From contig NZ_JASEEQ010000006.1 in NCBI RefSeq assembly GCF_030019515.1, positions 186,001 to 250,000 on the forward strand: DNA of 64,000 nucleotides, read 5' to 3'. Position numbers and translations under genes: made by a program. Of this stretch, positions 1 to 8,856 are shown piece after piece. Positions within the stretch are counted from its first letter, which is position 1. Each line of letters begins with the position of its first letter. The DNA is from Nocardioides sp. Its GTDB lineage: Bacteria > Actinomycetota > Actinomycetes > Propionibacteriales > Nocardioidaceae. Under the pieces are notes generated by a model. The model was not told where the DNA came from. It was given only the letters and a program-made list of their open reading frames with translations, and did no database searches.

Positions 1-1
1 T

Positions 2-2137
2 GACGCGGTGTCGCTGGCCGTGCTGGCTGATCAGCTCGGCTACGACTTGGTGTCCTTCGCTGATGGGGTCGAGGAGGGCGACGCCGATCCGTTGACGCTG
101 GCCGCGTGGTCGGCCGCGCGGACGTCGACTGTGCAGGTGGGTGCCTCGCGGCTCCGAGCCACCGCCCGACCTGCGTCGATCATTGCCCGGGGAGCGGGGA
201 GTCTCCAGCTGCTGTCGCAGGGTCGGGCGATGGTGATGCTCGGTGCGGGAACGCCGGCCGTGGACCTCGACGCGGTCGAGGAGTCCGTTGCGGTGATCCG
301 CTCGCTGCACGACACCGCCCGCCGCAGTCGGGCCAGCCACTCGGGGACTTACCACCGGCTCTCCGGCGCGGAGCCCGGCCCAAGTCTGGAGCAGGAGGTC
401 CCGCTCTGGGTGCATGCCTCGGACGCTGCCGGCGCCGGCTTGGCCGGTCGGGTCGCCGACGGGTGGACGGTCGACCTCGCCGAGGTCGACCTCGGGGGTC
501 TTGAGACGCTGAGCGCGGTCGTCGACGGTGCCGCGACCGATGCCGGCCGTGATCCGCGTGAGGTACGAAGGGCGGTGACCGTGACCGGGCCGGCCGCGCT
601 CGACGCCGACGCCCTGGTAGCGATGGTGGTCGACCACGGGATGAGCCTGTTCGTCCTCCGTGCCGATGGCGCTGCTGCAGGTGTGAGCCAGATGCGGACC
701 TTCATCGAGGACGTGGCCCCGGCGGTCCGGGACGGTGCCGAGCGGGCGCTGCCGCCGGGTGCGCTCACCTCGCGTCGGTTGCGACGGGCTGACGTGCGTG
801 CTCGTCGCCGGCCGGACATCGCCTACGACGAGGTCCCGGAGGACCTGGTCGAGATGGCCGTGGAGCCCGGGGATGCGGCGTTCGGCAAGGTGCGCTCGAC
901 GTACCTGCGCGGGGGCAACCCCGGTTTGGTGCTGCGTCCGCGCTCTGAGGCCGAGGTGGCGGACGCTCTGGGCTTCGCCCGCCAGCACCGGCACCTCCCG
1001 CTGGGGATCCGCAGCGGAGGGCACGGCATCAGCGGCCGCTCGACCAATGACGGCGGCCTGGTCATCGACGTCGGCGCGCTCGACGACATCACCGTGCTCG
1101 ACCAGGCCGCCCGGCTGGTCCGCATCGGCCCCGGCGCCCGCTGGCGTGACGTTGCCAAGGTTCTGCAGCCGCACGGGTGGGCGCTCAGCTCCGGCGACTA
1201 CGGCGGAGTGGGTGTCGGCGGACTCGCCACCGCGGGCGGGATCGGGTTTCTCAACCGCAAGCACGGCCTGACCATCGACCACCTCCGAGCGGTCGAGGTG
1301 GTGCTCGCGGACGGCACCCTCGTGCGGGCCAGCGGCACCGAGAACTCCGAGCTGTTCTGGGCGGTCCGGGGGGCCGGTGCGAACTTCGGTGTCGCGGTCG
1401 CCTTCGAGTTCGTCGTCGACGAGGTCGACGAGGTCGGCTGGGCCCAGCTGGCGTTCCAGGCGCCCGACCCGGCGGCCTACCTGGAGGCGTTCGGCCGTGT
1501 CGTCGCCGACCTCCCACGGGAGACCACACCGTTCCTGATCCTCGGCCAGGGGATGGCGCAGGTGATGGCGATGGTCGACTCCTCCGACCCGGCCGTGATC
1601 ATCAGCCAGCTACAGCCGTTCGTCGACATCGCGCCGCTGGTGCAGCAACAGGTCGTCATCGCGCCGTACGCCGCGGTGATGAACATGTTCCCCGAGGCCC
1701 CGCACGACGGGCGCGGCGAACCGGCCTCGCGCTCCGCCCTCGTCCGCGAGATCACCCCCGGCTTCGCCGCCGCTTCGGCCGACCTGATCCGTAGCGGCGT
1801 CTCACACTGGTACCAGATCCGCACGGTCGGCGGTGCCGTGGCCGACGTCGCGTCGGACGCCACTGCCTACGCGCACCGCGACACCCGGTTCGCCCTCACC
1901 GTGATGGGCGGCAACGCCCAGCGACTGGACCAGTGGTTCGAGCCCGTCCGCCGCCACTCCGAGGGGCTCTACCTCAGCTTCGAGAGCGACCGCAGCCCCG
2001 ACCGCATCGCCGACGCCTTCCCGCCCGCCACGCTCGCCCGGCTGCGCCGCCTCAAGGCACAGCTCGACCCGCACAACCTGTTCCAGGACAACTTCAACAT
2101 CGCCCCGACCCAGGACGACACCAGGAGCGCTTCATGA
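2..2137 (+). CDS. Luciferase-like monooxygenase / FAD-linked oxidase fusion (5' partial)
   Basis: The frame is open to the left edge, so the true start lies upstream. Residues 1 to about 250 of the visible part resemble a luciferase-like (F420- or FMN-dependent) oxidoreductase and match the style of the next gene. Residues from about 285 to the end are an FAD-binding PCMH/BBE-type oxidase: the RSGGHG motif near residue 340 supplies the usual histidine for covalent FAD, a GGVGVGGLATAGG stretch follows, and the C-terminal FQDNFNIAP is the BBE tail. The cysteine used for bicovalent flavin in some relatives is not seen (SSGDYGGVG instead). The fusion of two redox folds in one chain is unusual. 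Substrate unknown. The stop overlaps the next start (ATGA), so the two are probably cotranslated. Confidence 0.85.
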   Translation, partial: DAVSLAVLADQLGYDLVSFADGVEEGDADPLTLAAWSAARTSTVQVGASRLRATARPASIIARGAGSLQLLSQGRAMVMLGAGTPAVDLDAVEESVAVIRSLHDTARRSRASHSGTYHRLSGAEPGPSLEQEVPLWVHASDAAGAGLAGRVADGWTVDLAEVDLGGLETLSAVVDGAATDAGRDPREVRRAVTVTGPAALDADALVAMVVDHGMSLFVLRADGAAAGVSQMRTFIEDVAPAVRDGAERALPPGALTSRRLRRADVRARRRPDIAYDEVPEDLVEMAVEPGDAAFGKVRSTYLRGGNPGLVLRPRSEAEVADALGFARQHRHLPLGIRSGGHGISGRSTNDGGLVIDVGALDDITVLDQAARLVRIGPGARWRDVAKVLQPHGWALSSGDYGGVGVGGLATAGGIGFLNRKHGLTIDHLRAVEVVLADGTLVRASGTENSELFWAVRGAGANFGVAVAFEFVVDEVDEVGWAQLAFQAPDPAAYLEAFGRVVADLPRETTPFLILGQGMAQVMAMVDSSDPAVIISQLQPFVDIAPLVQQQVVIAPYAAVMNMFPEAPHDGRGEPASRSALVREITPGFAAASADLIRSGVSHWYQIRTVGGAVADVASDATAYAHRDTRFALTVMGGNAQRLDQWFEPVRRHSEGLYLSFESDRSPDRIADAFPPATLARLRRLKAQLDPHNLFQDNFNIAPTQDDTRSAS

Positions 2138-3048
2138 CCACCGACTACGGCCACGACCTGGTCTTCGGCACCTTCGTGACCCCCGCCAACCGCCCCGTCC
2201 ACCAAGCCGTCGAGCAGGCGGTCGTCGCCGACCGCGCGGGCCTGGACCTGGTCACCTTCCAGGACCATCCCTACATCGCCAAGTTCCACGACACCTCGAC
2301 CCTGCTGGCTTACGCCGCCGCCCGCACCGAGCGGATCCATCTCTCGGCCAACGTCACCAACCTCCCGTTGCGCCCGCCGGCCGTCCTCGCCAGGGCCATC
2401 GCCACCCTCGACCTCCTCAGCGGCGGCCGCATCGAGCTCGGCATCGGCGCCGGTGCCTTCTGGGACGGCGTCGCCGGCATGGGCGGCCCCCGGCGAACGC
2501 CCGGGGAGTCCATCGAGGCGCTGGAGGAGGCGATCGCCATCATCCGCGGCATCTGGGACACCGACGATCCCGGCGTACTGGCCGTGCGCGGCAAGCACTA
2601 CACCGTCCACGGTGCCAAGCGCGGCCCGGCACCGGCACACCCGGTCGGCATCTGGGTCGGCGCCTACAAGCCCCGCATCCTGCGCCTGGTCGGGCGCGCG
2701 GCGGACGGCTGGCTCCCCTCGATCCAGTACCTCCCCAACGGCCTGCCCGACCTGACCGAGATGAACCGTCACATTGACGAGGCGGCCCTCGCCGCCGGCC
2801 GCGAGCCCGGCGGCATCCGGCGCTTCCTCAACATCGGCGGCCACTTCACCACCCAGGGCCGTGGATTCCTCCAGGGCCCGCCGAGCCAGTGGGCTGAGGA
2901 GCTCGCCGACGTCGCCCTGACCTACGGCACGAGCGGCTTCATCCTCGCCTCCGACGACGCCACCCTGACCGAGACCTTCGCCGCCGAGGTCGCCCCAGCG
3001 GTCAGGGAGCTCGTGGAGACCGCCCGCCGGACACACGGTCATGAGTGA
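2134..3048 (+). CDS. LLM-class flavin-dependent oxidoreductase
   Basis: A 304-residue luciferase-like monooxygenase (bacterial luciferase TIM-barrel, F420- or FMN-dependent). Typical landmarks are TFQDHPY near the N terminus, the LSANVTNLPLRPPAVLARA strand-helix, SGGRIELGIGAGAFWDG, and the late VGAYKPRILRLVGRAADGW segment. The start is the ATG overlapping the previous stop; the longer upstream frame is a shadow of the fusion gene. With the preceding fusion protein and the following MarR regulator it forms one operon, probably an oxidative catabolic or detoxification unit. Cofactor and substrate cannot be read from the sequence. Confidence 0.9.
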   Translation: MTTDYGHDLVFGTFVTPANRPVHQAVEQAVVADRAGLDLVTFQDHPYIAKFHDTSTLLAYAAARTERIHLSANVTNLPLRPPAVLARAIATLDLLSGGRIELGIGAGAFWDGVAGMGGPRRTPGESIEALEEAIAIIRGIWDTDDPGVLAVRGKHYTVHGAKRGPAPAHPVGIWVGAYKPRILRLVGRAADGWLPSIQYLPNGLPDLTEMNRHIDEAALAAGREPGGIRRFLNIGGHFTTQGRGFLQGPPSQWAEELADVALTYGTSGFILASDDATLTETFAAEVAPAVRELVETARRTHGHE

Positions 3049-3520
3049 CTGGCTGGACGCCCAGGAGCAGCGGACGTGGCGCAGCTTCCTCCGCATGCAC
3101 GCCCAGCTGACCGCGGCGCTCGCCCGACGGCTCAAGACCGACTCCGACATGTCCATCTCCGACTATGAGGTCCTCGCCACCCTCTCCGAGGCGCCGGACG
3201 GCTCCCTCCGGGCCCGCGAGCTCAGGTGCGAGCTGCAATGGGAGAAGAGCCGCCTGGCCCACCACATCCGACGCATGGAGCAACGAGGCTACGTCCGACG
3301 CGACACGTGCACCGACGACCTCCGCGCTCCGCTCGTCTGCATCAGCGACACCGGGCTCGCCGCCATACGTGACGCCGCACCCACCCACGTCGCTCGCGTC
3401 CGCGAGCTCTTCTTCGCCGCCCTCAGCCCCACCCAGGCGCGCGCCCTACTCCGGGCCACCGACGCGGTGCTGCACAACCTCGACCGGTACGACACGAACG
3501 AGGCCACCGCAGAGGACTGA
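3041..3520 (+). CDS. MarR-family transcriptional regulator
   Basis: A 159-residue winged-helix protein. The N-terminal helix (WLDAQEQRTWRSFLRMHAQL), the helix-turn-helix region (SDYEVLATLSEAPDGSLRAREL) and the wing (RMEQRGYVRRDTCTDDLRAP) are in MarR order and spacing. It overlaps the preceding oxidoreductase gene by 8 nt, so it is likely cotranscribed with and controls this oxidoreductase operon. Ligand unknown. Confidence 0.88.
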   Translation: MSDWLDAQEQRTWRSFLRMHAQLTAALARRLKTDSDMSISDYEVLATLSEAPDGSLRARELRCELQWEKSRLAHHIRRMEQRGYVRRDTCTDDLRAPLVCISDTGLAAIRDAAPTHVARVRELFFAALSPTQARALLRATDAVLHNLDRYDTNEATAED

Positions 3521-3718
3521 CCGCGGCCGAGACTCCGCCCCGTCTCCGTCCGCCTTCAGGGGCAATGCACGCTCATCTCGGCAGATCGGCGCGTCCGGCT
3601 CGCGCGACGTGACGCAGGTTCGTTCGTGCCCTGTTCGCGGTATCTGCGCGCGACCAGAGGACACCAACGGGTCATGGACGCGATCCGACGGCCGTGCCAC
3701 CGTGGTGCCGTGACCCGG

Positions 3719-5077
3719 ATGGTGGACGCCGACTACCTCGTGGTGGGCGCCGGCGCCATGGGCATGGCCTTCACGGACGCGCTGATCGACCACGCCGACG
3801 TACGTGTCGCACTGGTCGATCGTCGACACAGCGCGAGTGGGCACTGGCTCGAGGCCTATCCCTTCGTCCGGCTGCACCAAGCCTCGGCGTTCTACGGCGT
3901 CGCGTCGACCCTGCTCGGCGGCGGCCAGCTGCAGCAGCACGGACCCGAGAAGGGCTTGCAGGAGCGGGCAACCCAGTCCGAGATCTGCACGTACTACGCC
4001 AGGCTGCTCGACCGGATGGTCGAGTCGGGCAAGGTCGAGTTCTTCCCCAACAGCGAGTACCTCGGCGCGAGAACGGTCGTCTCCCGTGTCTCGGGCGAAC
4101 GGTTCGAGGTGCCCGAGCGTTGCCGGGTCGTCGACGCCCACTACCTGGCGCCGAGCATCCCGGCGGAGAAGCCGGCGCCCTTCGTGGTGACAGACGCCGC
4201 CCGCGTCCTGCCGGTCAACGGGCTCGCCCGACTCGGCGAAGCCCCGAGCCAGTACGTCGTCGTCGGCTCGGGGAAGACCGCGACCGACGCGTGCATCTGG
4301 CTGCTCTCCCGCGGGGTCGACCCGGACGCGATCTGCTGGGTGCGACCGCGCGAGCCGTGGATGATGAACCGAGCCGTCGTCCAACCGGATCCTGCGACCT
4401 TCACCCGCATGGCCGCGGACACGATGCAGGCAGGGGCGGAGTCCACCTCGCTCGAGGACCTGTTCCTCCGTCTCGAGGACGCCGGCATCATGCTCCGCAT
4501 CGATCGCACCGTGATGCCGACGATGGCCAAGGCCCCCACGCTGGCCCTGTGGGAGCTCGAGCAGCTGCGCACCCTCGAGAACGTGCTGCGACGGGGACAC
4601 CTCGAGGCCGCCGACCGGGGCAGGCTCGCCTTCGCCGACGGCTCGGTCGCCGTCGCGGACGACGCCCTGGTCGTCCACTGTGCGGCGGACGGCCTGAAGT
4701 ACCCGCCACTCGTCCCGGTCTGGCGGCCGGAAGGCATCACGCTCCAGGCGGTCAGGGCCGGCTTCCCGTGCTTCGGTGCGGCCCTCGTCGGGTACGTCGA
4801 GGCGACGCGTCACGACGACGAGGACAAGAACCGCCTCTGCCCGCCGACCGGCTTCGGCAACTCGATGGCCGGCTGGGCGCGGATGAACGTCCACGGCACC
4901 CAGGCGGTGCTGTCCTTCATGGCCGAGCCCGACATCAAGAAGTGGGCGAACGCTGCGGCGATCAACCCGGCGCGGACTCCGCCCGAGTACCCGGGCTCTG
5001 CGGCGTTGGACGATGCCCGCGAGCGACTCGCGACCCACCTCCGTCCGGGGTTGGCCCGGCTCGCCGAGCTGTCCTGA
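3719..5077 (+). CDS. FAD-dependent oxidoreductase (flavin monooxygenase-like)
   Basis: An N-terminal Rossmann motif (YLVVGAGAMGMAF) and a second nucleotide-binding motif (QYVVVGSGKTATDA near residue 180) give the two-dinucleotide-fold layout of FMO-like flavoproteins. HWLEAYPFVRLHQAS after the first fold is typical of proteins annotated as NAD(P)/FAD-binding. The frame stays open upstream to 3626 and ATG 3674 or GTG 3710 are possible; I chose ATG 3719 because the conserved fold starts two codons later. No strong ribosome-binding site separates the choices. It stands alone after a 198-nt gap. Function unknown beyond flavin redox chemistry. Confidence 0.75.
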   Translation: MVDADYLVVGAGAMGMAFTDALIDHADVRVALVDRRHSASGHWLEAYPFVRLHQASAFYGVASTLLGGGQLQQHGPEKGLQERATQSEICTYYARLLDRMVESGKVEFFPNSEYLGARTVVSRVSGERFEVPERCRVVDAHYLAPSIPAEKPAPFVVTDAARVLPVNGLARLGEAPSQYVVVGSGKTATDACIWLLSRGVDPDAICWVRPREPWMMNRAVVQPDPATFTRMAADTMQAGAESTSLEDLFLRLEDAGIMLRIDRTVMPTMAKAPTLALWELEQLRTLENVLRRGHLEAADRGRLAFADGSVAVADDALVVHCAADGLKYPPLVPVWRPEGITLQAVRAGFPCFGAALVGYVEATRHDDEDKNRLCPPTGFGNSMAGWARMNVHGTQAVLSFMAEPDIKKWANAAAINPARTPPEYPGSAALDDARERLATHLRPGLARLAELS

Positions 5078-5137
5078 CCGGTACGCACGACGCCTGATCG
5101 CGGCGGAGTGGCGCGACTCCGACGCGGATCTGCACGG

Positions 5138-6124
5138 TCAGGGAACGAGCTTCGCGACGGCCTCTCCTGCCGGGATCACCGAGTCGATCCGGTGCAGGGT
5201 CTCGCCGGCGTACAGGGCGGTACGGTCCACGCTCTCGGCCGGCATGCCGGCCAGCGGCAGTGCGGGGGAGAACAACGGGATGCCCACGCGTTGGCGGGCC
5301 GTCAGCGGGTCCAGGGCGGTCAGTGGCAGCCGGCGACCCGCGGCGGCGCTGGCGCGACCGACCTGTCGGACCCAGCGGGGGCCGAGCTCGTCGCGGGTGC
5401 ACCACCGATCGGTCGCCGCGTTCGGCGCGACCCGGTGCCGCATCGGCCAGCCGAGTCCGAAGAGTGTGGTGACCATGGTGCTCTGCGCAGTCAGCACGCG
5501 CTCCTTGTAGGCAGCGTGCGCCGCCGACTCGTCGGTGAGCAGGAAGCGGGTCCCGGCCACGGCGGCACAAGCACCGCTGCCGAGCAGTCGCCGTACGTCG
5601 GCCGAGTCGGCCACGCCGCCGGCCGCCATGACGGGGACCGCGTCACCGGCGACGTCCAGCACCCGCGGGAGCGCGGCTGCGACGGGCTCGACGCCGACCA
5701 GGTGTCCGCCGGCTTCCAGACCTTGGACCACCAGTCCGTCGACTCCGGCGGCGAGCGCCGCCCGGGCCTCCTCCGCCGTGCCGACGGTGGCGAACACGGG
5801 CAGCCCGGCCGCCTGTAGGCGCGTCAGCCACCGGCGCGGCAGGCCGCCATGGAAGACCACCAGTACGGCACCGAGCTCGATGCAGGCGTCGACGTGTGCC
5901 TGCCGGGTGAAGGGCGCCAGCAGGTTGGCGGCCACCGGTCTCCCCGGTGCCCGTCGGCGTGCGTCCTGCAAGGCGCCGGCGAACCGTGCGGGCGCCATGA
6001 TCCCGACCGTTCCCAGGGCGCCGGCCGCCGAGACGGCTCCTGCCAGTGGCCCACCGGCGACCCCGCCGCCCATCCCCGCCTGCACGACTGGATGTTCCAG
6101 GCCGATCCGGTCGCGAATGTCCAT
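5138..6124 (-). CDS. Nitronate monooxygenase-family flavoprotein
   Basis: A 328-residue FMN-dependent TIM barrel of the 2-nitropropane dioxygenase / nitronate monooxygenase family. It opens with HPVVQAGMGGGVAG, has GVDGLVVQGLEAGGHLVG (FMN-phosphate and catalytic His region), VPVMAAGGVAD and GTRFLLTDES in family order. Members oxidise nitronates or act as enoyl-reductase-like flavoproteins, so the substrate is uncertain. It is convergent with the upstream flavoprotein gene; a 6-bp hairpin (CGGAGT / ACTCCG, 5104-5121) between them is a weak terminator candidate. Confidence 0.88.
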   Translation of the reverse strand: MDIRDRIGLEHPVVQAGMGGGVAGGPLAGAVSAAGALGTVGIMAPARFAGALQDARRRAPGRPVAANLLAPFTRQAHVDACIELGAVLVVFHGGLPRRWLTRLQAAGLPVFATVGTAEEARAALAAGVDGLVVQGLEAGGHLVGVEPVAAALPRVLDVAGDAVPVMAAGGVADSADVRRLLGSGACAAVAGTRFLLTDESAAHAAYKERVLTAQSTMVTTLFGLGWPMRHRVAPNAATDRWCTRDELGPRWVRQVGRASAAAGRRLPLTALDPLTARQRVGIPLFSPALPLAGMPAESVDRTALYAGETLHRIDSVIPAGEAVAKLVP

Positions 6125-6141
6125 GCCTGGATGCTAGGCCC

Positions 6142-7578
6142 TCAGGCCACCATCACCCGTCCGGCAGCCCCCGGCCCGGGAGCGGGCCGCTCGCGGACCA
6201 CGGCCCAGGCCTCGGCAAGCCGCGCGACACCCTCGACGAGGTCCTCGGCGGGGCGCGTCCAGGGGATCCGCACGAACCGGTCGAGGCCGCCCTCGACGGC
6301 GAACACCGAGCCGGGCGGGACGATCACGCCGCGACGCTCGGCCTCGGCCGACACGGCGCCGCCCAGGGCAGCGGGAAGTCGGCACCACAGCGCCAGCCCG
6401 CCGGCGGGCAGGTGGAAGGACCACTCGGGAAGCTGCGCACGCACGGCCGCGACCAACGCGTCGCGCTGCTCGCGCAGCCGCGCGCGGTTCGCGGCGAGCA
6501 CGTCGTCGGCGTCGGCCAGCAGCCGCACGAGCACCAGCTGCTCCATCACCGGGGCGCCGAGGTCCATGCTCACCCGCGCCTGGGTGAGCCGGTCCATCAG
6601 CCGGAGCGGCACCCGGATCCACCCCAGCCGCAGGCCGCCCCAGAAACCCTTGCTCGCGCTGCCGATCGTGATCGTGTCGGGGGCGTACGCCGCGAACGGG
6701 CGCGGCATCTCCTGGCCCTCGAGCGGGAGCCACTGGTGGGCCTCGTCCACGATCGCCGTGGTGTGCGCGCGACGCAGGTGGCCGGCGTACTCCTCGCGCT
6801 GCGCCTCGCTCATCAGGTGGCCGGTCGGGTTCTGGAAGTCCGGGATCAGGTAGGCCAGCCGCGGCGCGGTCTGCCGCAGCGCCGCGCCGACGGCGGCGAG
6901 GTCCCAGCCGTCGGGGTCCACCGGCACCGGCGTGAGCCGGGCGCCGCCGTGCCGCAGCGCATCCGTGGCGTTCGGGTAGACGGGCGACTCGACGAGCACC
7001 CGGTCGCCGGGCGACGTGAACGCCTGCGCCACGATCGACGCCGCCGACAGCGCGCCGGGCGTCACCATGACCTGGTCGGGCGCGGTCGGCAGCCCGCGCG
7101 CGTCGTACGCCGCCGCGATCGCCTGCTGGAGCTGGGGGAGCCCTGCGGGGAAGTAGCCGTGGCCGCCGAGGTACGCCGGCAGCTCGGCCGCGGCCTCGGC
7201 GTACGCCTTCGCGAGCCCGGCCGGGGCGGACGGCGCCGCGCAGTTCAGGTCGATCGCCTCGTCGTCGCCGGGCCGCGGCAGCAGCGCCCGGTCGTGCGCC
7301 CGCGACGGCCCGCCGGGCACCCGCGTGAACGTCCCCGACCCGCGCCGGGCCTCGGCGTACCCCGCTTCGCGCAGCGCGGTGTAGGCCCGGGTCACCGTCG
7401 TGCGCGAGAGCCCGAGCGCCTCGGTGAGCTCGCGCTCGCTGGGCAGCCGGGTGTCCAGCGCGATCCGGCCGTCGCCGATCAGCAGGACCAGAGCGTCGGC
7501 GAGGCCGGCGTAGGCAGGGGAGCGATCGAAGTTGCCGGCCAGGGCGGCCACCCGAGTGGCGCTGACGGTGCGGGCCAT
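6142..7578 (-). CDS. MocR-type (GntR HTH plus aminotransferase) regulator, YczR-like
   Basis: 478 residues: a GntR winged helix at about 20-90 (LPSERELTEALGLSRTTVTR, YTALREAGY) joined to a fold-type I aminotransferase domain with the PLP-lysine motif GSASKGFWGGLRLGW. MocR/PdxR-family regulators bind PLP or an amino-PLP adduct. The ATG at 7578 gives MARTVSATR; upstream extensions are shadows. It is divergent from yczE, the arrangement known for the YczR subgroup, with a candidate operator in the 61-nt gap. The ligand is not known from sequence. Confidence 0.88.
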   Translation of the reverse strand: MARTVSATRVAALAGNFDRSPAYAGLADALVLLIGDGRIALDTRLPSERELTEALGLSRTTVTRAYTALREAGYAEARRGSGTFTRVPGGPSRAHDRALLPRPGDDEAIDLNCAAPSAPAGLAKAYAEAAAELPAYLGGHGYFPAGLPQLQQAIAAAYDARGLPTAPDQVMVTPGALSAASIVAQAFTSPGDRVLVESPVYPNATDALRHGGARLTPVPVDPDGWDLAAVGAALRQTAPRLAYLIPDFQNPTGHLMSEAQREEYAGHLRRAHTTAIVDEAHQWLPLEGQEMPRPFAAYAPDTITIGSASKGFWGGLRLGWIRVPLRLMDRLTQARVSMDLGAPVMEQLVLVRLLADADDVLAANRARLREQRDALVAAVRAQLPEWSFHLPAGGLALWCRLPAALGGAVSAEAERRGVIVPPGSVFAVEGGLDRFVRIPWTRPAEDLVEGVARLAEAWAVVRERPAPGPGAAGRVMVA

Positions 7579-7596
7579 GCAGGCCACTCTTGCATG

Positions 7597-7621
7597 ATTG
7601 GCTATTTCTGAGAAGGCCAAT
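7597..7621. promoter_or_regulatory. Candidate MocR/YczR operator
   Basis: Perfect 6-bp inverted repeat ATTGGC-N13-GCCAAT midway between the divergent regulator and yczE. A second small dyad (CCAG-A-CTGG, around 7627-7635) follows next to the yczE start. Position and symmetry fit autoregulation plus control of yczE; protein binding is inferred. Confidence 0.55.
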
Positions 7622-7639
7622 CGGGGCCAGACTGGTCCG

Positions 7640-8326
7640 GTGACCCAGATCGCCACCGCCCCGCGGGGCCTCACCGACCTCGGCCCGATCGCCCAGCTGC
7701 GCGCGGGTCGGCTGGCGCGCCGCTTGCCCCAGCTCTTCCTCGGGCTTGTGGCGTACGGCGTCTCCCTGGCGCTGATGGTCCGCGGCGACCTCGGTCTCGC
7801 CCCGTGGGACGTGCTGCACTCCGGGCTGATCCGCCACGTGCCGCTCACGCTCGGCCAGGCCGTGGTCGTGATGAGCTTCGTGGTGCTGCTCGCCTGGATC
7901 CCGCTGCGCGAGACGCCGGGCATCGGCACCATCTCCAACGCCCTGGTCATCGGCTTCTCCGCCGACGCGACCCTGGCCCTCCTCGAGCGGCCCGACCCAC
8001 TGGTGCTGCGGATCGCGCTGATGGTCGGCGGCGTGCTGCTGTGCGGCCTCGCCACTGCGCTCTACATCGGCGCCCAGCTCGGCCGCGGGCCGCGCGACGG
8101 GCTGATGACCGGCCTGGCCCGGCGGACCGGCCGGTCGCTGCGCCTGGTCCGCACCGGCCTCGAGCTCGCCGTCGTCGTGGTCGGCCTGCTGCTCGGCGGC
8201 ACCCTCGGCATCGGCACGGTTCTCTACGCGCTGGCGATCGGGCCGCTCACCCAGCTCTGGCTGCCGACGTTCACCGTCGAGCTGTCGGTCAGGAATCAAG
8301 AAGCGATCGCGCTCGCCCCGAACTAG
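7640..8326 (+). CDS. yczE: YczE-family integral membrane protein
   Basis: 228 residues from the GTG at 7640 (MTQIATAPRGL); the ORF opens at 7598, but that stretch contains the operator. Five or so hydrophobic segments; the motifs VRGDLGLAPWDVLHSGL and LGRGPRDGLMTGL are characteristic of the YczE/YitT-like membrane proteins (COG2364). Function is not established in the family. Its divergence from a MocR-type regulator suggests a transport role tied to vitamin B6 or amino-acid metabolism, which is inference. Confidence 0.8.
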   Translation: MTQIATAPRGLTDLGPIAQLRAGRLARRLPQLFLGLVAYGVSLALMVRGDLGLAPWDVLHSGLIRHVPLTLGQAVVVMSFVVLLAWIPLRETPGIGTISNALVIGFSADATLALLERPDPLVLRIALMVGGVLLCGLATALYIGAQLGRGPRDGLMTGLARRTGRSLRLVRTGLELAVVVVGLLLGGTLGIGTVLYALAIGPLTQLWLPTFTVELSVRNQEAIALAPN

Positions 8327-8376
8327 GTTTCCAGTGGTGGCCGGCACCGGGCCGGCCGGGCGGAAGGAGACCGGGA

Positions 8377-8835
8377 GTGTCCACGGAGACCAACGAGGGC
8401 GCTGGCTTCAGCGCCGCGGAGCGGGCCGCGATGAAGGAGCGCGCCGCCGAGCTGCGGGCCGAGGGCAAGAAGGGCGCCAAGCTCGCCGATGGCCTGCAGC
8501 AGGTTCTCGACGCGATCGAGAAGATGACACCCGAGGACCGGGCGCTCGCCGAGCGGGTGCACGTGACCGTGACCGAGCACGCCCCCGACCTGGCCCCGAA
8601 GACCTGGTACGGCATGCCCGCCTACGCCAACGCGGACGGCAAGGTCGTGCTGTTCTTCAAGAACGCCGGCAAGTTCGGCGAGCGCTACTCCACGCTCGGC
8701 TTCGAGGGCGCCGCCCAGCTGGACGACGGCGACATGTGGCCGACCGTCTTCGCCGTCACCCGGTGGACCCCCGACGTCGCCGACCGGGTCGCCGCGCTGG
8801 TGCGGTCCGCGACCTCCCGCGTCGGCGCCGAGTAG
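8377..8835 (+). CDS. DUF1801-domain protein
   Basis: 152 residues from a GTG preceded by GGAAGGAG at a suitable distance. The C-terminal half has the DUF1801/YdhG signature: APDLAPKTWYGMPAY, GKVVLFFKN, RYSTLGFEGAAQLDDGDMW. The N-terminal 50 residues are charged and helical (ERAAMKERAAELRAEGKKG). Relatives are sometimes called iron chaperone-like, but no biochemical role is secure. Probably monocistronic or cotranscribed with the methyltransferase 21 nt downstream. Confidence 0.78.
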   Translation: MSTETNEGAGFSAAERAAMKERAAELRAEGKKGAKLADGLQQVLDAIEKMTPEDRALAERVHVTVTEHAPDLAPKTWYGMPAYANADGKVVLFFKNAGKFGERYSTLGFEGAAQLDDGDMWPTVFAVTRWTPDVADRVAALVRSATSRVGAE

Positions 8836-8856
8836 CGCGCGTGGGAGGATGAGGCG

